A stretch of DNA of 64,000 nt from assembly GCF_001988955.1 (NCBI RefSeq), contig NZ_CP014263.1:992001-1056000 (forward strand), in the 5' to 3' direction. The notes under the pieces were generated by a model. The model was not told the DNA's origin, did not search any database, and saw nothing but the letters and a program-made list of their open reading frames with translations. The DNA comes from Spirosoma montaniterrae. Lineage in GTDB: Bacteria; Bacteroidota; Bacteroidia; Cytophagales; Spirosomataceae. The position numbers and the translations under genes are program-made. Positions 1 through 7,496 of this stretch are shown here, in pieces (the stretch's first letter is position 1; each line of letters begins with the position of its first letter).

Positions 1-614
1 ACGACCTTTTTGCCTTCTACGTTTTTCTGCGACTTCCGAACCACCGAGAAGTCTTTCGGAGCTTTGAGTTTCACGTCTTTCGGCACGGCTACCGTAGCGG
101 CTTTGGACGCCATCTCGCCATACGTGGCCGATTTGCCGCTGCTGTGACTCAGCACCCCCGCTTTGGTCGTTACTTCGTCAACCGGAACGCCCCACGTCTG
201 AGCAGCGGCTTCGCGGAGCATCTGCCGGGCCGAGGCTCCGGCCTGACGTAGCGGTTTCCAGTACGCCCGCACCGACTGACTACCGCCCGTAAACTGAAAA
301 CCGTATTTGACACCATCGTGCGGGGCCATCTCGACCACCACGTTCTTCCAGTCGGCATCGAGTTCTTCGGCGGTAATCATAGGCAACGAAGTCATCACGT
401 TCTGCCCGAATTCAGGATTCGGACACATCAGTTTGATTACGTTGTCGGGCGTGATACGGATATAGCCGTTTAATTCCTGCCACGCATCAGCGAGCGTTTC
501 TATTTTATCGGCGGCCTGCGCTTTAGCCATCCAGCTAAAACTCAGCAACAGTCCGCCCCCGGCCAGAGCCGACGATTTGAGGAACGAACGCCTATTGAGG
601 GTTGTCTTTTTCAT
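1..614 (-). CDS. molybdopterin-binding aldehyde oxidase subunit, N-terminal part (cut by window edge)
   Basis: About 204 residues of an enzyme that continues past the left edge. It starts at an ATG at 614 with a Tat-type signal (NRRSFLKSSALAGGG), then PNPEFGQNVMTSLPMITAEEL and GGSQSVRAYWKPLR, the opening of the isoquinoline 1-oxidoreductase beta-subunit family, which binds molybdenum-molybdopterin cytosine dinucleotide and oxidises N-heterocycles or aldehydes in the periplasm. It is a clear paralog of the full gene at 2042-4300, with nearly the same motif order. The 2Fe-2S subunit at 750-1202 lies just upstream on the same strand, so the two probably form one complex. Substrate is not readable from sequence. 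Confidence 0.9.
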   Translation of the reverse strand, partial: MKKTTLNRRSFLKSSALAGGGLLLSFSWMAKAQAADKIETLADAWQELNGYIRITPDNVIKLMCPNPEFGQNVMTSLPMITAEELDADWKNVVVEMAPHDGVKYGFQFTGGSQSVRAYWKPLRQAGASARQMLREAAAQTWGVPVDEVTTKAGVLSHSSGKSATYGEMASKAATVAVPKDVKLKAPKDFSVVRKSQKNVEGKKV

Positions 615-625
615 GGTCTGTGAGA

Positions 626-745
626 CCCCACCCCAACCCCTCCCCGTTAGGGAGGGACGAGTAGAAAATTCTATCCCCAAAGCTAACTGTTGGTACGGAA
701 GGCCGACGATTAGCCCCTCACTAACGGGGAGGGGTTGGGGTGGGG
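626..745. repeat. long inverted repeat, C-rich/G-rich arms
   Basis: Arms at 626-656 and 715-745 are 31 bases each and match at 30 positions when one is reverse-complemented; the core word is CCCCAACCCCTCCCCGTTAG. The 58-base loop has no gene. It lies between the 2Fe-2S gene and the next oxidoreductase gene on the same strand. It is probably a dispersed intergenic element, and would form a very stable hairpin in the transcript. Confidence 0.85.
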
Positions 746-749
746 TTAT

Positions 750-1202
750 TTATTTCGCGGCTGAATGAATAGCTTCTTTAATCCGTAGGTACGTTCCGCA
801 ACGGCAGATGTTGCCGCTCATCGCATTGTCGATATCCTCGTCGGTGGGCTTTGGATTCGTTTTAAGCAAACTCACCGCGCTCATAATCTGCCCCGCCTGG
901 CAGTAGCCGCACTGCGCTACGTCGTGGTCGAGCCAGGCTTTCTGTACGGGATGGTCGCCGTTTGCCGACAAGCCTTCGATGGTCGTGATTTCCTGATTCG
1001 CTATGGCCGAAAGAGGCAACTGACAGGAGCGCGTGGCGGTGCCGTTGAAGTGAACCGTGCAGGCCCCGCACTGCCCTACGCCACAGCCGTACTTGGTGCC
1101 TTTGAGGTTCAGCGTGTCGCGCAAGGCCCACAGCAGGGGCATTTGCGGGTCGGCATTCAGCGTTTGCCGCTTGCCGTTGAGTTTGAAGGTGATGGTTGCC
1201 AT
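750..1202 (-). CDS. 2Fe-2S subunit of a molybdenum hydroxylase (isoquinoline 1-oxidoreductase alpha-type)
   Basis: 150 residues, the normal length for IorA/CoxS-type small subunits. The N-terminal plant-ferredoxin-like domain carries [10 protein letters not shown] and a fourth Cys (about residue 59, RSCQL). The C-terminal helical [2Fe-2S] domain carries CGYCQAGQ and NICRCGTY. These clusters pass electrons from the molybdopterin site to an acceptor. It should pair with one of the flanking large subunits (ending past position 1, or 2042-4300). No FAD subunit is present, as expected for the two-subunit IorAB type, which uses a cytochrome or quinone acceptor. Confidence 0.93.
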   Translation of the reverse strand: MATITFKLNGKRQTLNADPQMPLLWALRDTLNLKGTKYGCGVGQCGACTVHFNGTATRSCQLPLSAIANQEITTIEGLSANGDHPVQKAWLDHDVAQCGYCQAGQIMSAVSLLKTNPKPTDEDIDNAMSGNICRCGTYLRIKEAIHSAAK

Positions 1203-1205
1203 AAG

Positions 1206-1343
1206 GTTTGTTTAGTTGCCTACCCGGCTTTGCTCGACGGGCGTGTAACGGTCGCCAAAGATGTTGATTTGTGAAATCGTATCGCCCAGCAAAGGCTTCC
1301 AAGCAGTTGCGCCAGGCTAATTGTTGTTCCGTTCGTTTGCCAT
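1206..1343 (-). other. intergenic stretch with a broken small reading frame
   Basis: Between the 2Fe-2S start (1202) and about 1440 there is no intact gene. Reading minus from an ATG at 1343 gives eight codons, a TAG, and then 34 protein-like codons (containing AWKPLLGDTISQINIFGDRY) that stop 3 bases before position 1202. The family is not recognised; it may be the decayed end of a gene that once preceded the 2Fe-2S subunit, or chance. Confidence 0.3.
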
Positions 1344-1445
1344 AACGTAATCCGTTTATTGACACAGTATTACGAAGACAAATCTCGCCTACTTTCTAAC
1401 GGAAAAATAATAAAAAACAAACAGAGACTTACGAATTTCAAACAG

Positions 1446-1499
1446 GAACTTTTGCCCAGTTGCCTTAAACACAGGCGGGTAGGCGGGTTCGCCCATACC
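1446..1499 (-). pseudogene. remnant of the C-terminus of an IorB-type molybdenum enzyme
   Basis: Read on the minus strand, this stretch gives GMGEPAYPPVF followed directly by KATGQKF. The intact enzyme at 2042-4300 ends with GMGEPAYPPVF, eight residues, then KATGKRF. The match of 11 of 11 plus 5 of 7 residues with an internal 8-residue deletion is too good for chance. The DNA differs at many third positions, so it is a diverged paralog fragment and not a recent duplication. It begins just downstream of the ancestral stop codon of the adjacent toxin gene. Confidence 0.7.
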
Positions 1500-1503
1500 G
1501 AAT

Positions 1504-1760
1504 CTACTTTTTCCTGTACACCTGTTTCCGATCTGCCACTTCAATCACCCTACAGTCAGAATGGTATCGTTGATTTCGTAAATAATGCGATAGGTACCAA
1601 CCCGAATGCGGTATGCTTCCACGTTGGTCAACTTGATATAGTTGTGAGGACGGGGATTCTGGGCTAACCCGGCAATGGCTGCTTTGATGGACGTGATTAG
1701 TTGCCTGTCGAGTTTTTTGAGCTGGCGAATGGCATATTCGGTGATGACAATCGTGTACAT
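1504..1760 (-). pseudogene. RelE/ParE-family toxin, frameshifted near its C-terminus
   Basis: The frame from ATG 1760 gives 71 residues starting MYTIVITEYAIRQLKKLD, with KLTNVEAYRIRVGTYRIIYEI, typical of RelE/ParE ribonuclease or gyrase toxins of about 85-90 residues. It stops early at 1545. The sequence continues in the next frame as VIEVADRKQVYRKK then TAG (1504-1506); adding one base near 1547 restores an 85-residue protein. The lost tail holds the Arg/Tyr-rich end that carries catalytic residues in RelE relatives. The ATG directly follows the antitoxin stop codon. Either a real inactivating deletion or a read error. Confidence 0.75.
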
Positions 1761-1970
1761 TCAGGAAATCTGATTGCTGTGGTGAGCCTCTATTTCCTGA
1801 AAAGCTTCATCGAATGGCACCGATTTTCCGCTTCTTTTTTTTGCTTTTTTATACGCGGCAATATCAGCCAACTCCTCGGCATCGGCCACTAATTTCTCGT
1901 ACTCTTTGACCGGTATCTGCACATAAAGCGGCTTACCCTGACTATCGGTGACGTAGTGAACGTGTAGCAT
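1761..1970 (-). CDS. RelB/Phd-like antitoxin
   Basis: 69 residues from the ATG at 1970 (MLHVHYVTDSQGKPLYVQIP). A longer in-frame reading to 2030 adds an unlikely Cys-rich start. The N-terminal half resembles the DNA-binding arm of type II antitoxins that pair with RelE/ParE toxins, and the acidic C-terminal half (AYKKAKKRSGKSVPFDEAFQEIEAH) fits the toxin-wrapping tail. The stop codon abuts the toxin ATG with no gap, which is the usual translational coupling. It would bind its toxin and repress the pair; with the toxin broken it may now be only a relic. Confidence 0.75.
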   Translation of the reverse strand: MLHVHYVTDSQGKPLYVQIPVKEYEKLVADAEELADIAAYKKAKKRSGKSVPFDEAFQEIEAHHSNQIS

Positions 1971-2041
1971 GAGCGAAATTCTTTCTGTTAACAAATATAC
2001 ACTACATCCGTAAAAGCTGTATGCCAGCACGCGCTACGCCA

Positions 2042-4300
2042 CTACGACGATTTTTCTAAACCTTCCGAAAACGGCTGGTCATAAAACCGCTTGCCGGTGG
2101 CTTTGTAAAGTGCGTTGGCAACGGCGGCAAAAACGGGCGGATAAGCTGGCTCGCCCATGCCGGTTGGAGCAATCTCGTTTTGTACGAAATGCACGTCGAT
2201 TTTCTTCGGGGCTTCGTTATGGCGAATCATCCGGTAGCGGTCGAAGTTCTGGGCATCGGGTACGCCCTTGGTGAAGGTCATCTTGCCGAACAGTGCCGTA
2301 CCCACGCCATCGACCACCGACCCTTCGATCATGTTTTGAGCGGCAATGGGGTTGATCACAATGCCACAGTCAACTGCCGCGCAAACCCGCTGCACAATGG
2401 GCTGCCCGTCTTTTATGTCCAACTCAAGCACGTGTGCCGCGTAGGTGTCGTGGTTGAAATAAGCCGCTACACCGAGGTGTTTGGTTTTCTTTTGCCGCTC
2501 CCAATCCGACTTCTCACGTACCAGTTCCAGCACCCCGGCGTAACGGTCAGGGTCGTAATCGTTGTTCTTACCAACGGGTTTTTCTTTGGCCCGTTTCAGC
2601 AGTTCCAGCCGGAACGCGATGGGGTCTTTCCCGGCTACTTCGGCCAGTTCGTCTAAGAACGACTGTTCGGCGGCTGCCATGAAGTTGGAGCGCGGGGCGC
2701 GGAACGAGCCAACCGTGATGTTGGTGTTGATGCTCCAGTCTTCGGCGAGGTAATTGTCCACCGCACCTGCCGGGAAGCGGTCAGGGAAAAGAGGTGGCTC
2801 AGGAACGCCCCCGGCCCGCACGTGAAACGCAATCAGGTTGTTGTCGGCATCGAGCGCGGCCCGGTACGTAGCCGAGTACGACGACCGATAAATGCCGGAT
2901 GTCATGTCGTCTTCGCGGCTGTACACTAATTTGACGGGAGCCTTCATACGTTGCGAAATCAGGGCCGCTTCGAGCAACCAATGGGCATACGACCTTCGCC
3001 CAAACCCACCGCCGAGCCGGGTCATCTGAATGTCGATTTTCTCTAACGGCATCCCCAGCCGGGCCGACAGTGCCTTTTCCGTAAACTCCGGCTTTTGCAA
3101 CGGCCCGATGAGTTCGGCCCGCTCGTCGGTTACGTGGGCGAAGAAGTTCATCGGCTCCATGCAGTTGTGCGCCAGATGCGGGCCGGTGTAGGTTCGTTCG
3201 AGTACGTTGGCCGCGTTTTTGAACGCTGTTTCCGGGTCGCCGTCGCGTCGCCGAACGGTGGCCGGTCGGCGGCTGACCTCCGCAATTTTGGCCCGGTGTT
3301 CGGCGGTATCTTCGAGTCCTGCCGGGATGGTGGCGGTCACTTTCCGGCCCATCATATCCTTCTTCTCAGTGTATTCGGCAAACGGCTCCCAGGTAATTTT
3401 CAGGGCTTTTTTTGCCTGCATCACCTCCCAGGTCGAGTTGCCCACAATGGCGACGACTTCGGGAAATTGGGCAGTATCGAAAAACTGCCGCTCGTAGTCG
3501 TCGTGCATGGATTTGACGGTGAACACGTCCCGAATGCCGGGTAGTTGACGGGCGGCTGCATCGTTTACGGCTTTGATTTTCAGTCCAAAAGCAGGCGGAT
3601 GCACAATCATGGCGATGAGCATGCCGGGCCGCTGCACGTCGATACCGTATAAGGGTTTGCCCGTCACGATTTTCAACCCATCCACGTTTTTGCGGGACGT
3701 GCCGACCAGCGTAAAATCTTTTACCGATTTCAAGGAAACATCTTTGGGAACCGGGAGCGTAGCAGCGGCTGAAGCCATTGCGCCATACGTGGCCGACTTG
3801 CCGCTTTTGGCGTGGAGCAACGTACCGGCTTTGGTAGTGACCTCATCGAGCGGCACGTTCCAGGCGTTGGCGGCTGCCTGCCGGAGCATCTGCCGGGCCG
3901 CAGCACCGGCAGTACGTAGGGGTTTCCAGCCTATGCGGATAGCCTGACTGCCGCCAATAAACTGCCGGGTGAAATGTTTGGTATCCAACCCCGCCTGCTC
4001 GATCACAATCGTCTGCCAGTCCACGTCTAACTCTTCGGCTACAATCATCGGCATGGATGTTTTGACCCCCTGCCCGCCTTCGGGATTGGGCGACATAATA
4101 CGGATAACGTTGTCGGGCGTGATCTGCACAAATCCATTGAGTTCTGTCCAGTTGGCGGGGGCAGAAACACCCGCCCCCGTTGGTACGCCGGACGCCTGGG
4201 ATTCAGATAGCCAGCTAATACCCAGCAGCATACCGCCACCGGAGAGGGCCGAGACTTTCAGAAACGAACGCCGGTTATAGATGGTTTTGACGGTTTTCAT
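2042..4300 (-). CDS. molybdopterin-binding oxidoreductase, isoquinoline 1-oxidoreductase beta-type
   Basis: 752 residues, the family's usual size. A Tat signal (NRRSFLKVSALSGGG) sends the folded, cofactor-loaded enzyme to the periplasm. Visible family blocks are PNPEGGQGVKTSMPMIVAEE (about residues 71-90), the aldehyde-oxidase a/b hammerhead domain (about 210-300), RLGGGFGRRSYAHW (about 428-441), which contacts the pyranopterin, VGSFRAPRSNFMAAAEQSFLDE, and the C-terminal GMGEPAYPPVFAAVANA. It oxidises an unknown heterocycle or aldehyde and hands electrons to a 2Fe-2S subunit such as 750-1202. It is paralogous to the gene at 1-614, and the toxin-antitoxin pair sits between it and the 2Fe-2S gene. 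Confidence 0.92.
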   Translation of the reverse strand: MKTVKTIYNRRSFLKVSALSGGGMLLGISWLSESQASGVPTGAGVSAPANWTELNGFVQITPDNVIRIMSPNPEGGQGVKTSMPMIVAEELDVDWQTIVIEQAGLDTKHFTRQFIGGSQAIRIGWKPLRTAGAAARQMLRQAAANAWNVPLDEVTTKAGTLLHAKSGKSATYGAMASAAATLPVPKDVSLKSVKDFTLVGTSRKNVDGLKIVTGKPLYGIDVQRPGMLIAMIVHPPAFGLKIKAVNDAAARQLPGIRDVFTVKSMHDDYERQFFDTAQFPEVVAIVGNSTWEVMQAKKALKITWEPFAEYTEKKDMMGRKVTATIPAGLEDTAEHRAKIAEVSRRPATVRRRDGDPETAFKNAANVLERTYTGPHLAHNCMEPMNFFAHVTDERAELIGPLQKPEFTEKALSARLGMPLEKIDIQMTRLGGGFGRRSYAHWLLEAALISQRMKAPVKLVYSREDDMTSGIYRSSYSATYRAALDADNNLIAFHVRAGGVPEPPLFPDRFPAGAVDNYLAEDWSINTNITVGSFRAPRSNFMAAAEQSFLDELAEVAGKDPIAFRLELLKRAKEKPVGKNNDYDPDRYAGVLELVREKSDWERQKKTKHLGVAAYFNHDTYAAHVLELDIKDGQPIVQRVCAAVDCGIVINPIAAQNMIEGSVVDGVGTALFGKMTFTKGVPDAQNFDRYRMIRHNEAPKKIDVHFVQNEIAPTGMGEPAYPPVFAAVANALYKATGKRFYDQPFSEGLEKSS

Positions 4301-4379
4301 GGCTTTGGCTGATAGAAAGCATGATTATTAAGATCAATCATAAAGATCATAATGGTCTGTGTTCTATCGGTTTGTCTGG

Positions 4380-4991
4380 TTAAATAACGTTTAGTTTCTG
4401 CAACCATTTCTTCACCTCCCGCTTTACTTCGTCAGCACGTTGGCCTTTGATAACCAAGTATTGGCCGTCTCGTTCTACTCCACCTTTTGTTGTAAAGCCT
4501 TCTAAGATTTTACTGTCAGGACACAATTCCTTCACCGTCTGAAAACTGCTGCCCACGCCATAGCCAGCATTGGAATTGAACGGAATAACGGTTTTACCAC
4601 TTAGATCATTTTGTCGCAAAAAGCTTTTCACGGGCGGGGGCAGTTGCATACCCCAGGTCGGAAAACCCACAAACACAACGTCGTATTGTTGAATACTATC
4701 AATTTTTGTTTTCAGAGCGGGCAGGAAACCCGTTTCATTTTCCCGCGCTACCTGCTCAACGGTGGTGCGGTAGTCCTGCGGGTAGGGTGTCACCAGTTCG
4801 AGCGCAACTAATTTACCGCCAACGTGCTTATGGATGATTTCGGCAATCGCTTTGATATTATTAGTCCGCGACAGATACACAATCAGCACCTTGTCGGGGG
4901 CCAATGTAGCGGCTACGGTGGCCCTGCTGTCCGTCTGTTGAGCGGGCGAACAGGCTGAAATCAGCAGAAAAAGAGCCAGTAGCAGGTGCAT
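4380..4991 (-). CDS. flavodoxin-family lipoprotein
   Basis: 203 residues. The N-terminus MHLLLALFLLISAC has a lipobox, so the protein is probably lipid-anchored outside the inner membrane. The flavodoxin-like domain follows: VLIVYLSRTNNIKAIAE binds the FMN phosphate, YDVVFVGFPTWGMQLPPPV is the isoalloxazine-side loop, and PFNSNAGYGVGSSF is the last FMN loop. Such proteins carry one or two electrons between redox enzymes. It sits between the molybdenum oxidoreductase and two NTF2-like genes on the same strand, and could serve as an electron partner, which is inference. Confidence 0.85.
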   Translation of the reverse strand: MHLLLALFLLISACSPAQQTDSRATVAATLAPDKVLIVYLSRTNNIKAIAEIIHKHVGGKLVALELVTPYPQDYRTTVEQVARENETGFLPALKTKIDSIQQYDVVFVGFPTWGMQLPPPVKSFLRQNDLSGKTVIPFNSNAGYGVGSSFQTVKELCPDSKILEGFTTKGGVERDGQYLVIKGQRADEVKREVKKWLQKLNVI

Positions 4992-5008
4992 CGTGGACTG
5001 AAGCTTAT

Positions 5009-5458
5009 TTAATGCTCAATTTTGTGCGTGTCGCGTACACTGCTAAACGTCAGGGCCAGGAGTTTCCAATCCTTAGCCTGTTTTGTGTAGACTTCGGTTA
5101 CGGTAAACTCAACCTTTGCTTCACTGCCCCGAACTGTGGATTCCAGCGTAATCCGGCTCCAGATAATAGCGGTGTTGTCCACAATCTCTACGGCCACATC
5201 GTGTACATCGGCTTTCCTGTACCAGATTCGCCCGGTTTTGATGATGTCGAGTTCTTCGGCTTTTTTCCAGGTGCCGCTCATGTGAACGAACTTGGCCTCA
5301 TCGTGAAAGAGCGGAGCCAGCTTGTCTACGTTCTTGTCGGCCATCCACTGCCATTTTTGCTTCGAGAGGTCAATGATTTCCTGTTCGGCCTTTGTCTGCG
5401 CGAAGGCCGATGATGCGCCCATGATAAAAATACACAGGTTGATAATCAGGGTTTTCAT
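5009..5458 (-). CDS. secreted NTF2-like (DUF4440/SnoaL-type) protein
   Basis: 149 residues: signal peptide ending AFAQ, then a single cone-shaped NTF2-like domain (KAEQEIIDLSKQKWQWMADK, LAPLFHDEAKFVHM, DNTAIIWSRITLES, VTEVYTKQAKDWKLLALTFS). The family includes small isomerases, hydrolases and ligand binders; no catalytic set can be assigned. It is a tandem paralog of 5497-5997, sharing the KAEQE-LSK-KW-WM-DK-VDKL pattern and a His-Met pair, so the two arose by local duplication. Confidence 0.85.
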   Translation of the reverse strand: MKTLIINLCIFIMGASSAFAQTKAEQEIIDLSKQKWQWMADKNVDKLAPLFHDEAKFVHMSGTWKKAEELDIIKTGRIWYRKADVHDVAVEIVDNTAIIWSRITLESTVRGSEAKVEFTVTEVYTKQAKDWKLLALTFSSVRDTHKIEH

Positions 5459-5496
5459 AAAACGATTGGTTTTTAAGCGATTAAGGTTTGTACGGA

Positions 5497-5997
5497 CTAT
5501 TTTAGTTTAACAGGCCGCATCAGCTTCGAGAACGTTAGCGAACCCATTTTCCACTTGCCGTTTTGATTCACATACACCTCCGTCACCATAAACGGATTGA
5601 CGACTTCATTGCCGCCCACTACCGCCACTAAGTCAATGTCGTTCAGCAGGATGGCCGTGTTGCCCATCATATTCACGGACGCTCCGTAAACTTCGGCTTC
5701 TTTGTACCAAATGCCGCCCATTCGGATAACGTTGAGTTCCTGCGTTTTGCCCCAGCTTCCGCCCATATGAACGAACACCGATTTTTCAGCGAACAGCGTG
5801 TCTAACTTGTCCACACTCTTGTCGGACATCCATTTCCATTTGTCTTTCGACAGTTGGAGAACTTCCTGTTCCGCTTTTGTCGGGGTTGCCGGGCTGGTTG
5901 TGCTTGACATTGGCAGGCTCGCCTGAGCACGGGATAGCTGTACACTGGCTACGCACAGGAACAAACCAAAAATTGCTTTTATCATTATTGTTTTCAT
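5497..5997 (-). CDS. secreted NTF2-like (DUF4440-type) protein, tandem paralog
   Basis: 166 residues: signal peptide to about SRAQ, a short Ser/Thr/Pro linker, then an NTF2-like domain (KAEQEVLQLSKDKWKWMSDK, LDTLFAEKSVFVHMGGSW, GNTAILLNDIDLVAV, VTEVYVNQNGKWKMGSLTFS). It is about half identical to its neighbour 5009-5458 in the conserved blocks. It lies 46 bases downstream of the AraC regulator 6044-6937 on the same strand, so regulator and paralogs may be cotranscribed. Function unknown. Confidence 0.85.
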   Translation of the reverse strand: MKTIMIKAIFGLFLCVASVQLSRAQASLPMSSTTSPATPTKAEQEVLQLSKDKWKWMSDKSVDKLDTLFAEKSVFVHMGGSWGKTQELNVIRMGGIWYKEAEVYGASVNMMGNTAILLNDIDLVAVVGGNEVVNPFMVTEVYVNQNGKWKMGSLTFSKLMRPVKLK

Positions 5998-6043
5998 AAG
6001 GGCGATGGCTAACGAATAGCAAACAGAAAGGTAAGAGATTCAC

Positions 6044-6937
6044 TCAGACCCGAAACGTTTTGGGGCTTGTTCCGGTCATTTTCTTGAAGAAGTTATTGAA
6101 GTAAGTCGGGTAGTCGTAGCCCAGGCCGTAGGCGATTTCCGAAATACTCCAGTCGGTGTGTTGCAGCAACGCTTTGGCTTCGCTGATGACCCGCTCGGCG
6201 ATGTGGGCCGTAGTAGGGCGGCCCGTCACCTCTTTCACGGCCCGGTTCAGGTGATTGACGTGAACCGACAGCCGGAGGGCGTAATCCTGCGCGGTACGTA
6301 GTGTCAGGGGTTTGTTGGGGCTTTCGATGGGAAATTGCCGCTCCAGCAGTTCCAGAAACAACGTAGCAATCCGCGACGCGGCATTCTGAGGTTTTACGAA
6401 ACCCTCGGACGGTTGCAGCTTCAGCGTTTCGTGAATAATCAGGTTAATGTAGGTACGTATCAGTTCTCCCTTAAAGGCATAATCTGTATCCTGCTCGGCC
6501 AGCATCTTCTGAAAGATAGGCGTGATGGTCTCTTTCTGGGCATCGTTGAGCAGGAAAACCGGAGTGCCGCCGATTCGGAACAGGGGCGATTGCAACAGAC
6601 TTTCGGAGCGGTCGTTGGGTTTTAGAAACTCCTCGGAAAACACACAGGATATGCCCTTCTGTACGTCGGTGAGCCGTTCGACCGAATAGGGAACGTGCGG
6701 ATTGGCGAAGAACAGCGAAGTTCCTTCCATTTCGATACTCCGATCTGCATAATGAATAACCAGATGCCCCGTACTCAGCACAATTTTATAAAAATCCCGG
6801 CGTGTGTAGGGGTGGATTTTGCTAACGGGCAGGTCAACTTCATACACCTTGAAGCCTTTAAGCTTTAGCTCCAGCGAATTGGCCTCGGCGGTCTGCGTAT
6901 CGGGTTGGTTGTTCATCTGCACGACTGATAAAGTCAA
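6044..6937 (-). CDS. AraC-family transcriptional regulator
   Basis: 297 residues (290 if translation starts at the second Met, 6916). The N-terminal half is a cupin-like ligand domain (LVIHYADRSIEMEGTSLFFANP). The C-terminal hundred residues are two helix-turn-helix motifs: ALRLSVHVNHLNRAVKEVTG and WSISEIAYGLGYDYPTYFNNFFKKMTG, ending SPKTFRV. It precedes the NTF2-like pair and the flavodoxin on the same strand and is divergent from 7078, so it probably controls this locus. Confidence 0.9.
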   Translation of the reverse strand: MTLSVVQMNNQPDTQTAEANSLELKLKGFKVYEVDLPVSKIHPYTRRDFYKIVLSTGHLVIHYADRSIEMEGTSLFFANPHVPYSVERLTDVQKGISCVFSEEFLKPNDRSESLLQSPLFRIGGTPVFLLNDAQKETITPIFQKMLAEQDTDYAFKGELIRTYINLIIHETLKLQPSEGFVKPQNAASRIATLFLELLERQFPIESPNKPLTLRTAQDYALRLSVHVNHLNRAVKEVTGRPTTAHIAERVISEAKALLQHTDWSISEIAYGLGYDYPTYFNNFFKKMTGTSPKTFRV

Positions 6938-7077
6938 ACAAGCTTATTTTGGGCAACAACGGCGTCACGGCAAACAAAGGTAGCTTAGTCAAGTTGCCTT
7001 CGAGTAAAGAATATCAAGCAGATGATTATGAAAATCAAACAATAACGTGGAATAAATTTCCGAGCCACTAACTGAAA

Positions 7078-7494
7078 ATGACCATGAGCAACCAATCACG
7101 CCGAAATTTCGTTAAAAACACAATAATAGCCGGTTTGACAACTACTCTGCCAACCATGCCCAACCCCGAAACTGCTCCCCCAAACGTGTTTGTACACCAC
7201 GTACTCTTTTACCTGAAAAACCCCGATAGTAAAGCCGATCAGGCGAAACTGCTGGAAGGACTCAACAAATTAGCTAAATGCCCAACCATTCGTATGGTAC
7301 ACATCGGCACGCCTGCCGCTACCAACCGGGCCGTCATCGACCGGGCATATGCCTACTCGTGGCTGTGCTTTTTCGATAGCCCCGCCGACGAAGAAAGCTA
7401 CCAAAAACACCCCATCCACGATGACTTTCGCAACAACTACGCGCATCTGTGGGAGAAAGTGGTGATTTACGACGCCGTCGGCCCGAAGCTCTGA
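7078..7494 (+). CDS. Dabb-domain (stress-responsive A/B barrel) protein with Tat-like signal
   Basis: 138 residues, or 136 from the second ATG at 7084. It opens with SRRNFVKNTIIAGLTTTLP, a twin-arginine-like export signal. The rest is a dimeric alpha/beta barrel domain: VFVHHVLFYLKN, LLEGLNKLAKCPTIRMVHIGTP, YSWLCFFDSPADEESYQKHPIHDDF. The barrel family is structurally varied and often of unknown activity. The stop is 2 bases before egtB, so it is likely cotranscribed with the ergothioneine genes. A second Dabb protein lies at 39341-39739. Confidence 0.85.
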   Translation: MTMSNQSRRNFVKNTIIAGLTTTLPTMPNPETAPPNVFVHHVLFYLKNPDSKADQAKLLEGLNKLAKCPTIRMVHIGTPAATNRAVIDRAYAYSWLCFFDSPADEESYQKHPIHDDFRNNYAHLWEKVVIYDAVGPKL

Positions 7495-7496
7495 AT

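Noticed and set aside
862..1365. Overlapping minus-strand frame across the 2Fe-2S gene
   Set aside because: Composition (many Arg, His, Leu) is that of a shadow frame; the 2Fe-2S gene explains the region.
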